Positions 37,601-49,265 of a stretch of 64,000 bases of DNA are shown one piece after another (the first letter of the stretch is position 1; every line of letters begins with the position of its first letter). The position numbers were made by a program, and so were the translations under genes. Origin of the DNA: Cantharellus purpuraceus (Eukaryota > Basidiomycota > Agaricomycetes > Cantharellales > Hydnaceae). The stretch is from the NCBI GenBank assembly GCA_025174535.1, contig JALBUN010000016.1:248001-312000 (forward strand), given 5' to 3'. Under the pieces are notes generated by a model. That model was not told the origin of the DNA and ran no database searches. It was given only the letters and a program-made list of their open reading frames with translations.

Positions 37601-37919
37601 TAAGCTAGATAGCCCATGTATATAAAAAGGGCTGCAACAGCAGTGCAATAAGAATATCTTTTTACCACACACACAGAGCAGTGTCTACTCAAGCATTGAG
37701 TAATCATCACATAAGCAGCACGCTTATATCAGCTACTCTTAAGGTATATTAGCTTTGATTGACTCTCAGAGAAGCCAGAAGCTATTATATTACAAGCACA
37801 GCAGGCTCTAATATTAATCAAACTTGGAGAAGAGGTTAATACGGAGTAACTGATTAGTAATTAACACACTACAAGCCCACTTGGAGCAGTAACTTGAAGT
37901 GTATTAATTGTTATTCATT

Positions 37920-38120
37920 GATAAAGAACCTTACACATGTAATTGAGACTCTGAGGTTAGTCAAATTATCACATATCAGGCAATTGGTTATAATCAAGAA
38001 CCTTGCACATTTAATTGAGACTCTGAGGTTAGTCAGGTTAATACATACTAGGCTATTGGTTGGTCAAGAATACTGCACGTTTAATTGAGACTCTGAGGTT
38101 AGTCAGGTTAATACATACTT
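37920..38120 (+). repeat. Short direct repeats inside LTR B1
   Basis: The core TTGAGACTCTGAGGTTAGTC occurs three times at intervals of about 60-80 bp, each followed by a similar CATA...GGCTATTGG stretch. The reverse-oriented copy B2 (about 48400-48600) has the same array, so the repeats belong to the LTR family. Confidence 0.75.
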
Positions 38121-38645
38121 TGCTATTGATCGGTTGGTTCAATTGTGGGCATTTCAATAAATCAACACCACAGTCTATTAACTCACCTCTTTGAGATGAG
38201 ATTAATATCCCTTGACTGTTGATTCTATCACGGATAAGACATGTACAGTGAATACACTTGTTCAAAAGGAAGTGTTCAAGTGTGTATATATCTTTTTACG
38301 TTGAAGGGATTATTGTTGGCTTTAATCCACTCAATCTGCAGTCCTAAGGCACTAGGTTACTTCCCCCTTTGAAGTATCTGAACCCTTGAATGCCTGTCAA
38401 TCTTGACTTTACATTGCATCAGCAGTAAAGTGTGAACTACATGTGACAAGCATAAAAATCTCTATTGCTTCACTTCCTGTGACAATATTGATTGTGTTTG
38501 TTCACCGGAGTATAATTTCTTAATTGGGTTCTCCATTAAAATAGTTTCAAGCTTATTGCTAGCCTTGAAAGGTCATACATCCTCGGGCTAAACTTAGATT
38601 GTGATTAACACCACAGTTTAGGTTGAAGTTCATGGTACCAAAACA

Positions 38646-40752
38646 ATTCCCATGATGCATCCCGATTCCCACTCCAACTGTCAACTCTGATACAAGTTCT
38701 GACCCCCAACTGGACCTAGTGCATAACACCACTGGAGATGCTCTGACTGCAGGTTAACCAGCCTGATGAGCTGGCCCACAGTACTGCTTGGTGTGGAGAT
38801 GTGCCCCATACCTGCACCAGCCATTGCTCCCTCCAATCTGACCCCACTACCTCCAGCCACCATGGCACCAGTCTCTGTCCACCATCTTTTGGTCAGATGA
38901 CCCTCTGATTCCTTCTCCACCCCTCCTTGTACCACTGGTCAGGGCTTGACGCTCCAACTTTGAGGGTTGAACTTCCCATTGATTCTACACCCTCCTTTCT
39001 GACCTCAACAACAATCACAGGACCAAAGTTGGTAGGTTGGACCAGTGGGCCACACACACTCCATGCCTGCATCATGACACAAGTTACATATTGCACTTGG
39101 TCTGCCAAATGGCTCCACCAGAGTCAGAGCCTTGGATGGTCTGCTCCTTTTTGATGCAGCCTCCAAATTTTCTCTCTCCTTCTAAACCTCGAGGAACAGA
39201 ACCTATGCCATCAAAATCGCTCCCTAGCCCAACGCTGAAAAGAAAGGAGTGAGAAAACACAATAATAGCTGAATCCTTGTCCTGTTGCTCTGCCGCAGCC
39301 TTCTCCATCTCATGCTTACAGATCTTGATTACTGACCTGGTGACATGCAACTCCTTTTTATGAGTCACTAGTGTCAAGAATTTATTCAAGTAATACTACG
39401 ATCTATTGGAGTAAGAAGGGAGAGTTTTATGATAAGGAAAAGTTGTGAAAAGTTTGGGGATTTTTTGATTAAGGGATGAGGAGGAGGTGATTTTCGATTT
39501 TATTTTGTGAGCCTTCCTTTCGTTCTACGAGGATGGCTAGTACTCAAAAAGGGAGGTATTATGATGATTTTCATTCATCATAAACCTCAAGTCAAACGGG
39601 TAAAAGCTCCTTTCTCTATAAAAAGTTTTTCCCCATGACATCACATATTATCAGTATCCACATCATTTCTTTTATCATATGTTTCAATCTTACTAAAAAA
39701 CTTTTTTATCATGTATATTAGCTACAACTGTGTACGAGTATCAATGGATTGGATTCACTATTCTTAATCCCTTCCAAGCTGCAAAACAAACAGCTTGTGT
39801 CAACTTTCTGTCGTTCCTGGAATAACTCCTAAATGACACCTATTCAATTTGAAATATTTTGCATATCCCATTAGGATATTGCATCAACTATTGCTATCTC
39901 AAATTACGAACGATTTGGATCATTACATCCATTTCTATTAAGCAAACACTTTTTCGAAGTGTTGCTATTCCCATTTCTGCTCAAATATTTTTCAGAAGTC
40001 CAGTTCTTAACCAAATATTCTGATATTTGGTAACATTACTCTACTAAACAACACCTTTCCATCGACCCCACATATATCTGCATCCTTTCAGCAATTGCTC
40101 CCCTATTCAAAATCTACTTCGCCACCATCCCTCACCTTCATCTTACACTCACCCACAACACCCCTCCATATCTTTTCTTAACAACTAGTAGATAATTTTC
40201 CACCTTACATCATATGACCCTCTGTTCTGCCTCCTGCTTCTCCATATTGGAACTTGGGTACATCTTCAATGAGAAGACTACAACCTTGAGGTTTTTCTTG
40301 GTCATAGTGGCATATAGCTCTGTCCATTTGCAAGCTTCAACCACATCTACCCAGGCTATCTCCTCAATGATTTGAGGTTGGGTCAGGCCCTGTGTCTGTC
40401 CTGAAATCCACACCTGCCTTGGGCTCTGCATTTGCATTGGGCTCCATGTCTGCATCAGGGTCCATCTCTACTTCTGCCTTCTCTGCCTCTGCCATGTCAT
40501 CTTCTTCAGCCACACCTGCCACAAACAATGGCCATGGTTGCAAATGCACTGGTGATAAGCCAGGATGCATCAAGGACATATATCAAATCACAGTCAAACT
40601 CTGCCAGTGTCTTTTGTATCAAACCTTTAAATAGCACTACAACTCCCTCTCCACCTCACTCTCTATTTCTAGCCATCAATTGTCACTCATGTTTCATTGC
40701 CATTAATCATTATCAGCCTTCTATTCACACTGATCCTTTCATCATCATTCAC
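38646..40752. other. Decayed retroelement debris, including a family-D-like LTR
   Basis: 38646-39250 has Pro/Ser-rich translated pieces that may derive from a gypsy gag but carry several stops. About 39560-40190 is related to LTR family D (shared blocks include AATAACTCC and CATATCCCATTAGGATATTGCA-like sequence) and retains more CpG than its surroundings. 40190-40752 contains low-complexity Ser/Ala-rich frames and a pyrimidine-rich leader in front of the small open frame at 40753. No intact gene can be supported here. Confidence 0.45.
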
Positions 40753-41082
40753 ATGGCTTCCAATTCTATTCCTCTCTCCAACATCTCTTCTAATAATATA
40801 TCACACTGGTCTCTGGACATGGAGGACTATCAAAAATATGCTGAGCTCCACAGACATGTAAAGCCACCTCCATGTGCCAAAATACTTCCGAAACTCTTTC
40901 AACACCCAAGATCCCCACCATGTCTCTCTTATGCCATTGGCAATCCCATGTTCTTTCATGATTCCATTGAACCATATACATTCCTCAGCATTTCACCTCT
41001 ATATCATAACATGAATAAAAGAGTTGAATGTGAGGTAGAGTTTCAGTCACCATCACCAACCTATCCTCCCACTTCAATCTGA
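40753..41082 (+). CDS. Diverged homologue of the chromovirus accessory frame (109 aa)
   Basis: An uninterrupted frame from ATG 40753 to TGA 41082. Read by eye, it aligns with the accessory frame of the Tf1/sushi-like element at 56866 (minus): both share a start region with PL.S...., an I..WS.D motif, a PPP segment, a stretch ending R.PP, then Y.IG.P.F and PYTF. After PYTF the two share only a loose pattern. No known domain is visible. It is preceded by a pyrimidine-rich leader with a TTTAAATAG box near 40625. The surroundings carry no other coding sequence, so it may be the last readable piece of a lost element, or a frame still under some constraint. Function unknown. Confidence 0.5.
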   Translation: MASNSIPLSNISSNNISHWSLDMEDYQKYAELHRHVKPPPCAKILPKLFQHPRSPPCLSYAIGNPMFFHDSIEPYTFLSISPLYHNMNKRVECEVEFQSPSPTYPPTSI

Positions 41083-41646
41083 CTCATTTGATATTGTGTG
41101 TTATGGTGCCCTGGGGATTTGTATATAAAAGGGCACTAGTTTTTGCCTTTGGAATCAATCAACAAGTTTTCAGCCAACACTCTAAAGTCAAAGTCCATGC
41201 TCTAAGTCTACGCTCTATGCTCTGCATCCCAATCCATCAGCTCTACACTGAGGTAAAACACCTTGGTTCAATGATCAGATTTCACTCCCCCCACCAAGAG
41301 GTTGCATCTCCTGAAACCAGCTTTTGCATACCTCCCAACCATGTTCCCCATCATCTTACAGTCACAGAGCATGATCAACAGAAAGCACAGAGCACGATCT
41401 ACTATCTTGACCATCCCTCTTGCTCACCATCATCTTCCAACCACAGAGCACTATAGATTATCTCAACAGTGCCCTTTTTAATCACCCTCACCAGACACAG
41501 TGTACTATTATACTTGCCAATCACCCAGTACTATCCCTCAGCCTGACAGTTCTTTGGCATGCTGAATGACTGTGTTAAACACCATCTGTTTGCTAGGACC
41601 ATTGCATGCAGGCTTATAAGATCTATTCCATAAGCGAACCAACACC
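41083..41646. other. Promoter-like repeat sequence, no gene
   Basis: A TATATAAAAGGG box near 41125 follows the accessory-frame homologue, as would be expected if an LTR starts there, but I see no purine tract or clean TG start. The rest has short CTCTA-rich repeats. Open frame 41088-41456 is unsupported. Confidence 0.35.
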
Positions 41647-42913
41647 TGTTTTGGAACCCATAAAATTATGGTGTTGGGGCAAACTCTAAATCACCACAAT
41701 TCCATGAATGAATATCAAACCCTGCTGCAGCACAACTCCAGAAACAATTTAATGTTTGTACTTTGGTTACAATCCTTTGTATTGGTCAATGCAGACTATA
41801 CACAGAAAAGTAATACATTTCCTAGCAGTAAGAAATGAATAAGACTTCCAGAGTCCAGAGTCTAGGGTTCATGGATGCTTAGGGGTTCAGATATTCCAAA
41901 AAGAGGGGAATGCACTTAGAGGCTAAAGAAGTAGGTGGATGAATCCAACCAGTTATACTCTGAAGTGGGTAACAGTGATATGTGAAGTAGTCTACAACTG
42001 CTTCACACAAGTTTCTAATGCTCTGCAAAGGCAGTACACACTAGTTAAGAGCACTAATGGCAGGACTATTGACAGACAATCTCACCCTGTAGATTCGTAG
42101 TCACATGAGGCAGATACTACACTCATGCCCAAAGCAGGAATATCACTACTTTGAGTGCAATCAAGTACAGTTATACAACTGTAAAAGATCCTTGAACTGG
42201 TAATCAACAGTTACTGAGATAGAGGATGACACTGTATGTCACTCTAGTCACACTGGTGTGCAGAAGATGGATAGAAGTGGTAGAATATGTTGTTATTTCA
42301 GAGGCAGAATGACCTTCTTATATATTGTATTTACAGGGGCTGAGTAATGCTTCTGGAATGTTCTACCTATTAATAGAAGGAAACAGCTGGAATGTTATGG
42401 AAAGGGGTAGAATATTCCAAGCCAATCGTCTGATCTGATCACCAATCACCTGCTCTGATCCCTGAACTAGACACTGATCAGGCAGAAAGGAGGGTATCCA
42501 CCCTGTTTTCTGCACTGGTTTGCACAGCCATGGATAGCCACATCTCAGATAATCTCCATGGAAAATTGTGCCCTAAGAGACTGTGATTGTCAAGTTATAG
42601 AATATTTATTGATCAGAGACATCTGAGCTTGAATTCAGGCCAAATGCCTGGTCCAAAGGTGGAGAGCCAGCTGTGCAAAGGTTTGTAGGTGCCTATGGGT
42701 CCACAACTGTAGCACAGCAGAATAAGAGCATTCTGGGCTGAGTTCTACATGGAATATTCCCAAAAAAAATATGGAAAAATAGAGAATATTTGAATAAGTC
42801 CATTCCAGGTACAAGCACCATGTATATGCTGATATTTAGGGATGGAAAAGTGAAATAGAGCACATTGGTGCTGTATAAATAGAATTTGATAGGGAAAAGG
42901 TGGTTCTCATACG
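41647..42913 (-). mobile_element. LTR A3 (family A), near full length
   Basis: Plus-strand sequence starts TGTTTTGGAACCCAT and ends near GGTTCTCATACGA, homologous throughout to A2 in reverse. Its internal length (about 1.27 kb) is shorter than A2 because of small deletions. The minus-strand ORF of 93 codons at 42693-42974 is part of the LTR and is frame-broken in other copies. Confidence 0.75.
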
Positions 42914-43169
42914 ACACCAGTGAGTCTGCCATTGGAACAGGTGTTGGACAGGACAACTCTGTCCATGTAACCAAGATAATAGTGGCCTCAGAGGTTCACA
43001 TCTGTATTGGCATGTTTGGACTCTCCAGTTGACTAGTTGCTCCTGTCCTGGTCACCTCCTCCTCTACCTCCATGGTGGCCTCTAGTTCATGTGCCTGTTC
43101 CTCCACTTCCTTCAGCCTCATGGTCTCCACTGCAGCTGCAAGCTCCTTGACCTTGCAAGCTCACTCTGC

Positions 43170-43450
43170 CTTTGCCTCTTCCTCCCTCTGTCTCTGCTCC
43201 ACTTCCTTCTCCTCCTTCTGTCTCTGTTCCATCTCCTCCTCCTCCTTCTGTCTCTGTTCCCTCTCCTCCTCCTTCCATCTCCATTCCATCTCCTCCTCCT
43301 CCCTTCATCTTCATTCCACTTCCTCCCCCTTCTGTCTCCATTCCACCACCACCACCTCCTTCCATCTCCACTCCTCTGCCTCCTCCACCTCCTATCTCCA
43401 TTTCTCTTTCTCCTCCTTCCACTTCCATTCCTCCTCTTCTTTCCATTGGG
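43170..43450. repeat. Long pyrimidine-rich (purine-rich on minus) low-complexity tract
   Basis: About 280 bp of almost unbroken C/T built from CTCCTC, TTCTGTCTC and TTCCATCTC variants. All frames stay open, which explains several overlapping 100-145-codon frames. On the minus strand one frame reads as Glu/Arg/Lys-rich coiled-coil sequence and runs into KVKELAAAVETM, which could be the remains of a gag-type protein. Confidence 0.7.
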
Positions 43451-43488
43451 CCAGGAGCAACTGCAGCTCAGCCTTAATGGAGAGATAC

Positions 43489-43890
43489 TGTTATGACTAT
43501 ATTCATTAATGCCCAGATCCCCATATGCATGAAACCTATACTCCATTAGAAAACCATACATCTCCCATAGTCTGCCTGATCATCATCCCAACTCCACCCA
43601 TCTGTCCCTGGTTCCACTGATGCATCAGCATCACCATAGGAACTGGATATCCATCCCTTTCAGACTCGGACATATTCATGTAAGGCCATTGGCCTTGAAG
43701 ATCCATCACCAGAGTAATTATTATTAGATTTTGAATATGTATTTAAGTTGTACTACTGGGGGCTTCATTCCCCAGTTCAAATATTGAATCACATCCAGCT
43801 CCTAAGTCTGATCTGAACTATCTAAGTCATACCATAAGCTGAAGCCAAGTCCATTCTGACCCCCATGATGCACCCCAACATGCATCCCAA
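43489..43890 (+). mobile_element. LTR C copy
   Basis: Starts TGTTATGACTATATTC, preceded by the tract TTAATGGAGAGATAC that also precedes the copy at 53855, suggesting the 3' end of the parent element. It runs through TTATTATTAGATTTTGAATATG to about CCCCAACA. Confidence 0.7.
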
Positions 43891-44339
43891 CTCTGACCAA
43901 AAACCTCACATGAGAGTACACATAATTCAAGATGTAGAATCCTGGATATAGAATGACTTAGACTATAGTGGAGATGACTCACTTTGCCTGCATTGATTTA
44001 GGGACTTGCTCAGGGGTATGGACGCTGGGTGCTGAGCAACAAGTACTCAACATTCATGGCACACTATGCAGATGCACAGATATTCAAGGAGCTAATTGCA
44101 GACTGTGCAGACCAGGAAGCAAAGGAAAGTGGCAAAGCGATAGGGAGGAGATGCAATTTGAAACCTATGCTCTTTGTGTGGTGGTAAGTGCATATGAAGT
44201 AACATGCAAGCAGTGTCCCAAACCCCATATGCAGTGGTTGTATGCCATTACCACAGAACTCATGCTGTCAAGTGGGTGTAAGTTTAAATCACACTAAGAA
44301 GTGCCCTTTTGCCTCACTGTTCTATCAGGACCCTCTAAT
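43891..44339. other. Decayed sequence, no gene
   Basis: An open frame at 43968-44297 matches nothing I know. It lies between an LTR and a gypsy fragment and is probably retroelement debris. Confidence 0.35.
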
Positions 44340-45660
44340 GCTAAGAATCAAATATTCCAGGTTCACCCCTCTAATCTGATCCTTCTCACTGCATGCTCTG
44401 CTTGATCCACTCCACTGGACCTATCTATGATGCTTGTTCAGAAATACATCAAATATGTATATACAACCCATTTCCTCAAATTTTATATAATATACTTATA
44501 TTAAGACATATTTTGATATTTCATACATGATTCTCAAATTTATATAATTTACTTAGATTTAAAACATATTTTGATATTTTGACATGATTCTCAAAAATAA
44601 TTCTTTTTTTTTAATTTACTGGTGGCAACTGCTTCAAGGGAATATTCTACTCCTGCTACACTTAATTTCTTTCACTCATTCTTTCTTATACTATACTGGT
44701 CAAATAATCTAATGTACCTTGAATCCTCACCTGGCATTTGTATATCTAAATATTCTCTATTATACCAATAATATTAATATATATATTACTGTTATATTCA
44801 TATAAATAATTATGTTCATCCATAACAAACATCTTATCTTTTAAAGTTTATTAAAATATGAAATATATATTTATATTTATAAAAATTTAAGATATCCAAA
44901 AAAAACTCAGATATCTGAAATCTTTAAAGATATCCAGACTGTAACTCCCTATTTTTATGATCATTATTAAAATTCTGATGTACATCTTGTATACATCAGA
45001 ATATTGTATAACAGCATCCTTCCAAACAAGCGTCTATGGTTCCTAAAGAGTACCATGAATTTGCTGATGTATTCAGCAAGTCCAAAGCTGACTTCTTGGG
45101 GAACATTGATCATATGATCTCAAGATTGAGCTGGACAACAACTCCATCCTCTGCTAAGCCCTATCCACTCTCTATCACAAAAGAGCTACTTGCTCTCCAA
45201 ACATTCATAGATGAGAACTTGGCCACAGGCTTCATCTGACCATCCTTATCTGCCAGTCCTATTTGTCCACAAGAAAGATGGATCACTCCATGTATATGTC
45301 AACTTCTGTGGACTCAACAAAATCACCAAAGAAAGACCAGTATCCACTACCCCATACTACAGACCTGCTTGAAAGTCCACATAAAGCCAAGATCTACACC
45401 AAGGTTGATCTTCTACATGCCTATCATTTGGTCTATATTTGTGAAGGTGACAAATGGAAAACAACCTTTCACACCCAATATGGTTCCTTCAAATGGTGTG
45501 TCATGCCCTTCAGACTAACCAATGCTCCAGCTGCTTTTCAGTGGTTCATGAACAATACCTTCATCAACCTTCTCAATGTTACTATCCTTGTCTACTTGGA
45601 TGACATCCTAGTATACTCAGATGATGAAGATTAACACCATACACATGTCCAAGAGGTGCT
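44340..45660 (+). pseudogene. Chromovirus family 2, second copy, reverse-transcriptase region
   Basis: Encodes LDLSMVPKEYHEFADVFSKSK (split by the inverted-repeat element at 44429-45034), [17 protein letters not shown], then after a frame change [35 protein letters not shown] and the catalytic [12 protein letters not shown]. At least two frame breaks and a TGA stop make it non-functional. It overlaps in sequence the RT start at 30030-30477, so it is a second insertion. Confidence 0.8.
44429..45034 (+). mobile_element. Inverted-repeat element copy 3 (606 bp), TSD TAT
   Basis: Starts GATGCTTGTTCAG and ends AAACAAGCGTC, with TAT at 44426-44428 and 45035-45037. The homologous uninterrupted site is at 30235-30260 (GGACCTATCTATGGTTCC), confirming the insertion. 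Confidence 0.88.
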
Positions 45661-45896
45661 CTGACACCTCTGACAACATGGGTTTTTTGCCTGTGCCAAC
45701 AAATGTGAATTCCACTGACTGTTGTTCATATGATGAAGACTCAGCTATCAACATGGACTCATGTGGGTGCACAGTTTGGGGGTGGTACTGAAATTTTCTT
45801 TTGGTGCTTACTGGATGGAGTTTACACCCTTTCTGCTGAACTCCAGCCCCTATCTGAGCCTTCACCTGCCTAAGTTGTTAGGTTATGGGCCCCACC

Positions 45897-47299
45897 TGTT
45901 TTGGAATCCACAAAATTATGGTGTCAGGGCAAACTCTAAATCACCACAATTCCATGAAATAAACCACTGAGAAGAATATCAAATCCTACTGCAGCACAAC
46001 TCCAGAAACAATTTAACATTTGTACTTTGGTTACAATCCATTGTAATGGTCAATGCAGACTATATGCAGGAAGGTAATATGTTTCTTAGCAGCAGGAAAG
46101 GAATATGACTTCCAGAGTCTAGAGTTCATGGACACTTAGGGGTCCAGATATTCAGAAATGAGGGGAATGCACTTAGAGGCTAGAGGAAGTAGGTGGATGA
46201 ATCCAACTGTCCAACCAGTGACACTCTGAAGTGGGTAACAGTGATGTGTGAAGTAGTCTAGCTACTGCTTCACATGAGTTCAAGATTTTAATGCTCTGCA
46301 AAGGCAGTACACACTAGTAACTTAAACAAGAGCACTAATGGCAGGACTATTGACAGACAATCTCACCCTGTAGATTCGTAGTCACGTGAGGCAGATACTA
46401 CACTCATGCCCAAAGCAGGACAATCACTACTTTGAGTGCAATCAAGTACAGTTACACAACTGTAAGTGGCCCTTGAACTGGACAATCAACAGTTACTGAG
46501 ATATAGAGGATGACACTGTATGTCACTCTAGTCACACTGGTGTGCAGAAGATGGGGTAGAATTGGTAGAATTGGTTGCTATTTCAGAGGCAAAATGGCCT
46601 CCTTTTATATTGTATTTACAGGGGCTGACTAATGCTTCCAATAGATGGAAACTGCTGGAAGGTTGTGGAAGGTGGATAGAATATTCCAAGCCAATCAGCT
46701 GCTCTGATCACTGAACTAACACTGATCAGGGGCTGAATAATGCTTCTGGAACCTTCTATCTAGTAATAGATGGAAACTGCTGGAAGGTTGTGGAAGGTGG
46801 AAGAAAGGGGTAGAAGATTCCAAGCCAAACAACCTGCTCTGATCACTGGACTAGGCACTGATCAGGCAAAAAAGAGGGTATCCACCCTGTTTTTCTGCAC
46901 TGGTTTGCACAGCCATGCATAGCCACATCTCAGATCATAATCTCCACAGAAAATGGTGCCCTGAGAGGCTGTGGTTATCAAGTTATGAAATATTTATTGA
47001 TCAGAGACATCTGAGCTTGAATTTGGGCCAAATGGCTAGTTCTGAGGTGGAGTGCTGACTATGTAAAGGTTTGTGGGTGTCAGTGGGTCCACAACTGTAG
47101 CACAGCAGAACCAGCACATTCTGGGCAAAGTTCTGCATGGAAAACCCCCCAAAAATAGGGAAAAATAGAGAATATTTGAATAGGTCCACTCCAGGTAAAA
47201 ACACCATGTATATGCTGATATTTAGGAATGGAAAAGCAAAATAAAGCACATTGGTGGTGCATGAATAGAATTTGATAGGGAAAAGGTGGTTCCCATACA
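45897..47299 (-). mobile_element. LTR A4 (family A), 1.40 kb
   Basis: Plus-strand sequence starts TGTTTTGGAATCCAC and ends GGTTCCCATACA, the complete family A boundaries. It is followed six bases later by a truncated reverse copy (A5), so the two form an inverted pair. Confidence 0.8.
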
Positions 47300-47305
47300 G
47301 CTTCA

Positions 47306-47623
47306 GAGTGACACTGGTTGGATGGTTGGATTCATCCACCTACTTCCTTTAGCCTCTAAGTGCATTCCCCCCATTTCTGAATATCTGGACCCCTAAGCAT
47401 CCATGAACTCTAGACTCTGGAAGTCTTATTCATTTCTTGCTGCTGAGAAATGTATTACTTTTCTGCATATAGTCTACATTGACCAATACAAGGGATTGTA
47501 ACCAAGTACAAACATTAAATTGTTTCTGGAGTTGTGCTGCAGCAGGATTTGATATTCTTCATTCATGGAATTGTGGTGATTTAGAGTTTGCCCTAACACC
47601 ATAATTTTGCACGTTCCAAAACA
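47306..47623 (+). mobile_element. LTR A5, truncated 318-bp 3' end
   Basis: Begins within family A sequence (GTGACACTGGTTGGATGG) and ends ACGTTCCAAAACA. It lies inverted to A4. Immediately after it comes an internal fragment of the inverted-repeat element. Confidence 0.7.
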
Positions 47624-47800
47624 ATATATAAATATCCCATATTATACCAATTATATTAATACATACATTCCTAGTATATCCATGTAAATAATTATGTTCA
47701 TCTCAACAAATATCTTATCTTTCAAAGTTTATTAAAATGTATATATTTATATTTATAATAATTTTGGACATCTGAAATCTTTTAGGATATCCAAATTTGT
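47624..47800 (+). mobile_element. Inverted-repeat element, internal fragment
   Basis: About 175 bp matching the AT-rich interior of the 560-606 bp element (CCAATTATATTAATACATACATT, TTCAAAGTTTATTAAAAT) without either terminal repeat. A truncated copy. Confidence 0.65.
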
Positions 47801-47873
47801 TACACACTAGGTTCAATTTGGGGTCAGTTTTGGGTCAGAGTCAGAGCAGAGGTCGGGGTGTATCATGGGGGTC

Positions 47874-49265
47874 TGTTTTGGAACTGTAAACTTCAACCTA
47901 AACTGTGGTGTTAATCACAATCTAAGTTTAGCCCAAGGATGTATGACCTTTCAAGGCTAGCAATAAGCTTGAAACTATTTTAACGGAGAACCCAATTAAG
48001 AAATTATACTCCGGTGAACAAACACAATCAATGTTGCCACAGGAAGTGAAGCAATAGAGATTTTTATGCTTGTTACATGTAGTTCACGCTTTACTGCTGA
48101 TGCAATGTAAAGTCAAGATTGACAGGTGTTCAAGGGTTCAGATACTTCAAAGGGGGAAGTAACCTAGTGCCTTAGGACCACAGGTTGAGTGGATTATAGC
48201 CAACAATAATCCCTTCAACATAAAAAGATAGATACACACTTGAACACTTCCTTCTGAACAAGCGTATTCACTGTACGTGTTTATCCATGATAGAATCAAC
48301 AGTCAAGGGATATTAATCTCGTCTCAAAGAGGTGAGTTAATAGACTGTGTTGTTGATTTATTGAAATGCCCACAATTGAACCAACCAATCAATAGCAAAG
48401 TACGTGTTAACCTGACTAACCTCAGAGTCTCAATTAAACATGCAGTATTCTTGACCAATCAATAGCCTAGTACGTATTAACCTGACTAACCTCAGAGTCT
48501 CAATTAAATGTGCAAGATTCTTGATTATAACCAATAGCCCGATATGTGATAATTTGACTAACCTCAGAGTCTCAATTACACGTGTAAGGTTCTTGATCAA
48601 TGAATAACAATTAATACACTTCAAGTTACTGCTCTGAGTGGGCTTGTAGTGTGTTAATTACTAATCACTTACTCCGTATTAACCTCTTCTCTGAGTTTGA
48701 TTAATATTAGAGCCTGCTGCGCTTGTAATATAATAACTTCTGGCTTCTCTGAGAGTCAATCAAAGTTAATATACTAAGAGTAGCTGATATAAGTGTGATG
48801 CTTATGTGATGATTACTCAATGCTTGAGTAGACACTGCTGTGTGTGTGTGGTAAAAAGATCTTATTTTTGCACTGCTGTTGCAGCCTTTTTTATATACAT
48901 GGACTATCTAGCTTATGTAACTAATCAGAGAACATTCCTGGCACTTATAGAAGCCCCTGGAAGGAAAGAGGAGGCCGGGGAACCTTGTGGAAGGTCCAGG
49001 AAGGTGTCAGAACCTTCTGTGGCTGCTTTTGGCTGAAGTGCGTGAACTCCAATGATTATGTAATGCGCATGTTGTTCGCTCACGTGCAAGTGCTCATCGG
49101 AGTTGAATGACAGATTATATCAGCAACTGACCCCTTGTGTACACTTGTGGGCTCAAATACACAAAAAAGCGAAATATAAGTACATTCAATAGAACATTTG
49201 AAATACCTTTAAACTACTAAATAATAGTCCTTATTTGATAGTTTAGAATTGCATATACCCCAACA
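47874..49265 (-). mobile_element. LTR B2 (family B), 1.39 kb
   Basis: Plus-strand sequence runs from TGTTTTGGAACTG to TATACCCCAACA, the reverse of B1. Flanking pentamers differ (GGGTC versus GAATG), and on the right it abuts the interior of a Ty1/copia element. It is therefore not a simple insertion; recombination or deletion removed one side. It lacks the inverted-repeat insert found in B1. Confidence 0.8.

Larger units (their letters stand above)
36692..38645 (+). mobile_element. Solo LTR B1 (family B), TSD ATTCC
   Basis: From TGTTGGGGTATATG to GGTACCAAAACA, flanked by ATTCC at 36687-36691 and 38646-38650. A TATATAAAAAGGG promoter-like box is near 37619. Without the nested inverted-repeat element (37036-37600 plus 3 bp) it is about 1.39 kb, the same as copy B2 at 47874-49265. 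It has an internal run of short direct repeats around 37920-38120, each containing TTGAGACTCTGAGGTTAGTC. Confidence 0.85.

Noticed and set aside
37920..38120. Spaced direct repeats that could suggest a CRISPR-like array
   Set aside because: Only three units, imperfect, inside a eukaryotic LTR and present in both copies of LTR B.
43072..43561. Several overlapping 100-147-codon frames on both strands
   Set aside because: They are produced by the pyrimidine-rich low-complexity tract, which has few stop codons in any frame; none resembles a known protein apart from a vague coiled-coil look on the minus strand.
37600..48270. GAACAAGCG near 48256 as a further inverted-repeat element end
   Set aside because: It is part of LTR B sequence; the corresponding place in B1 (38240-38260) reads differently and no partner end or duplication exists.
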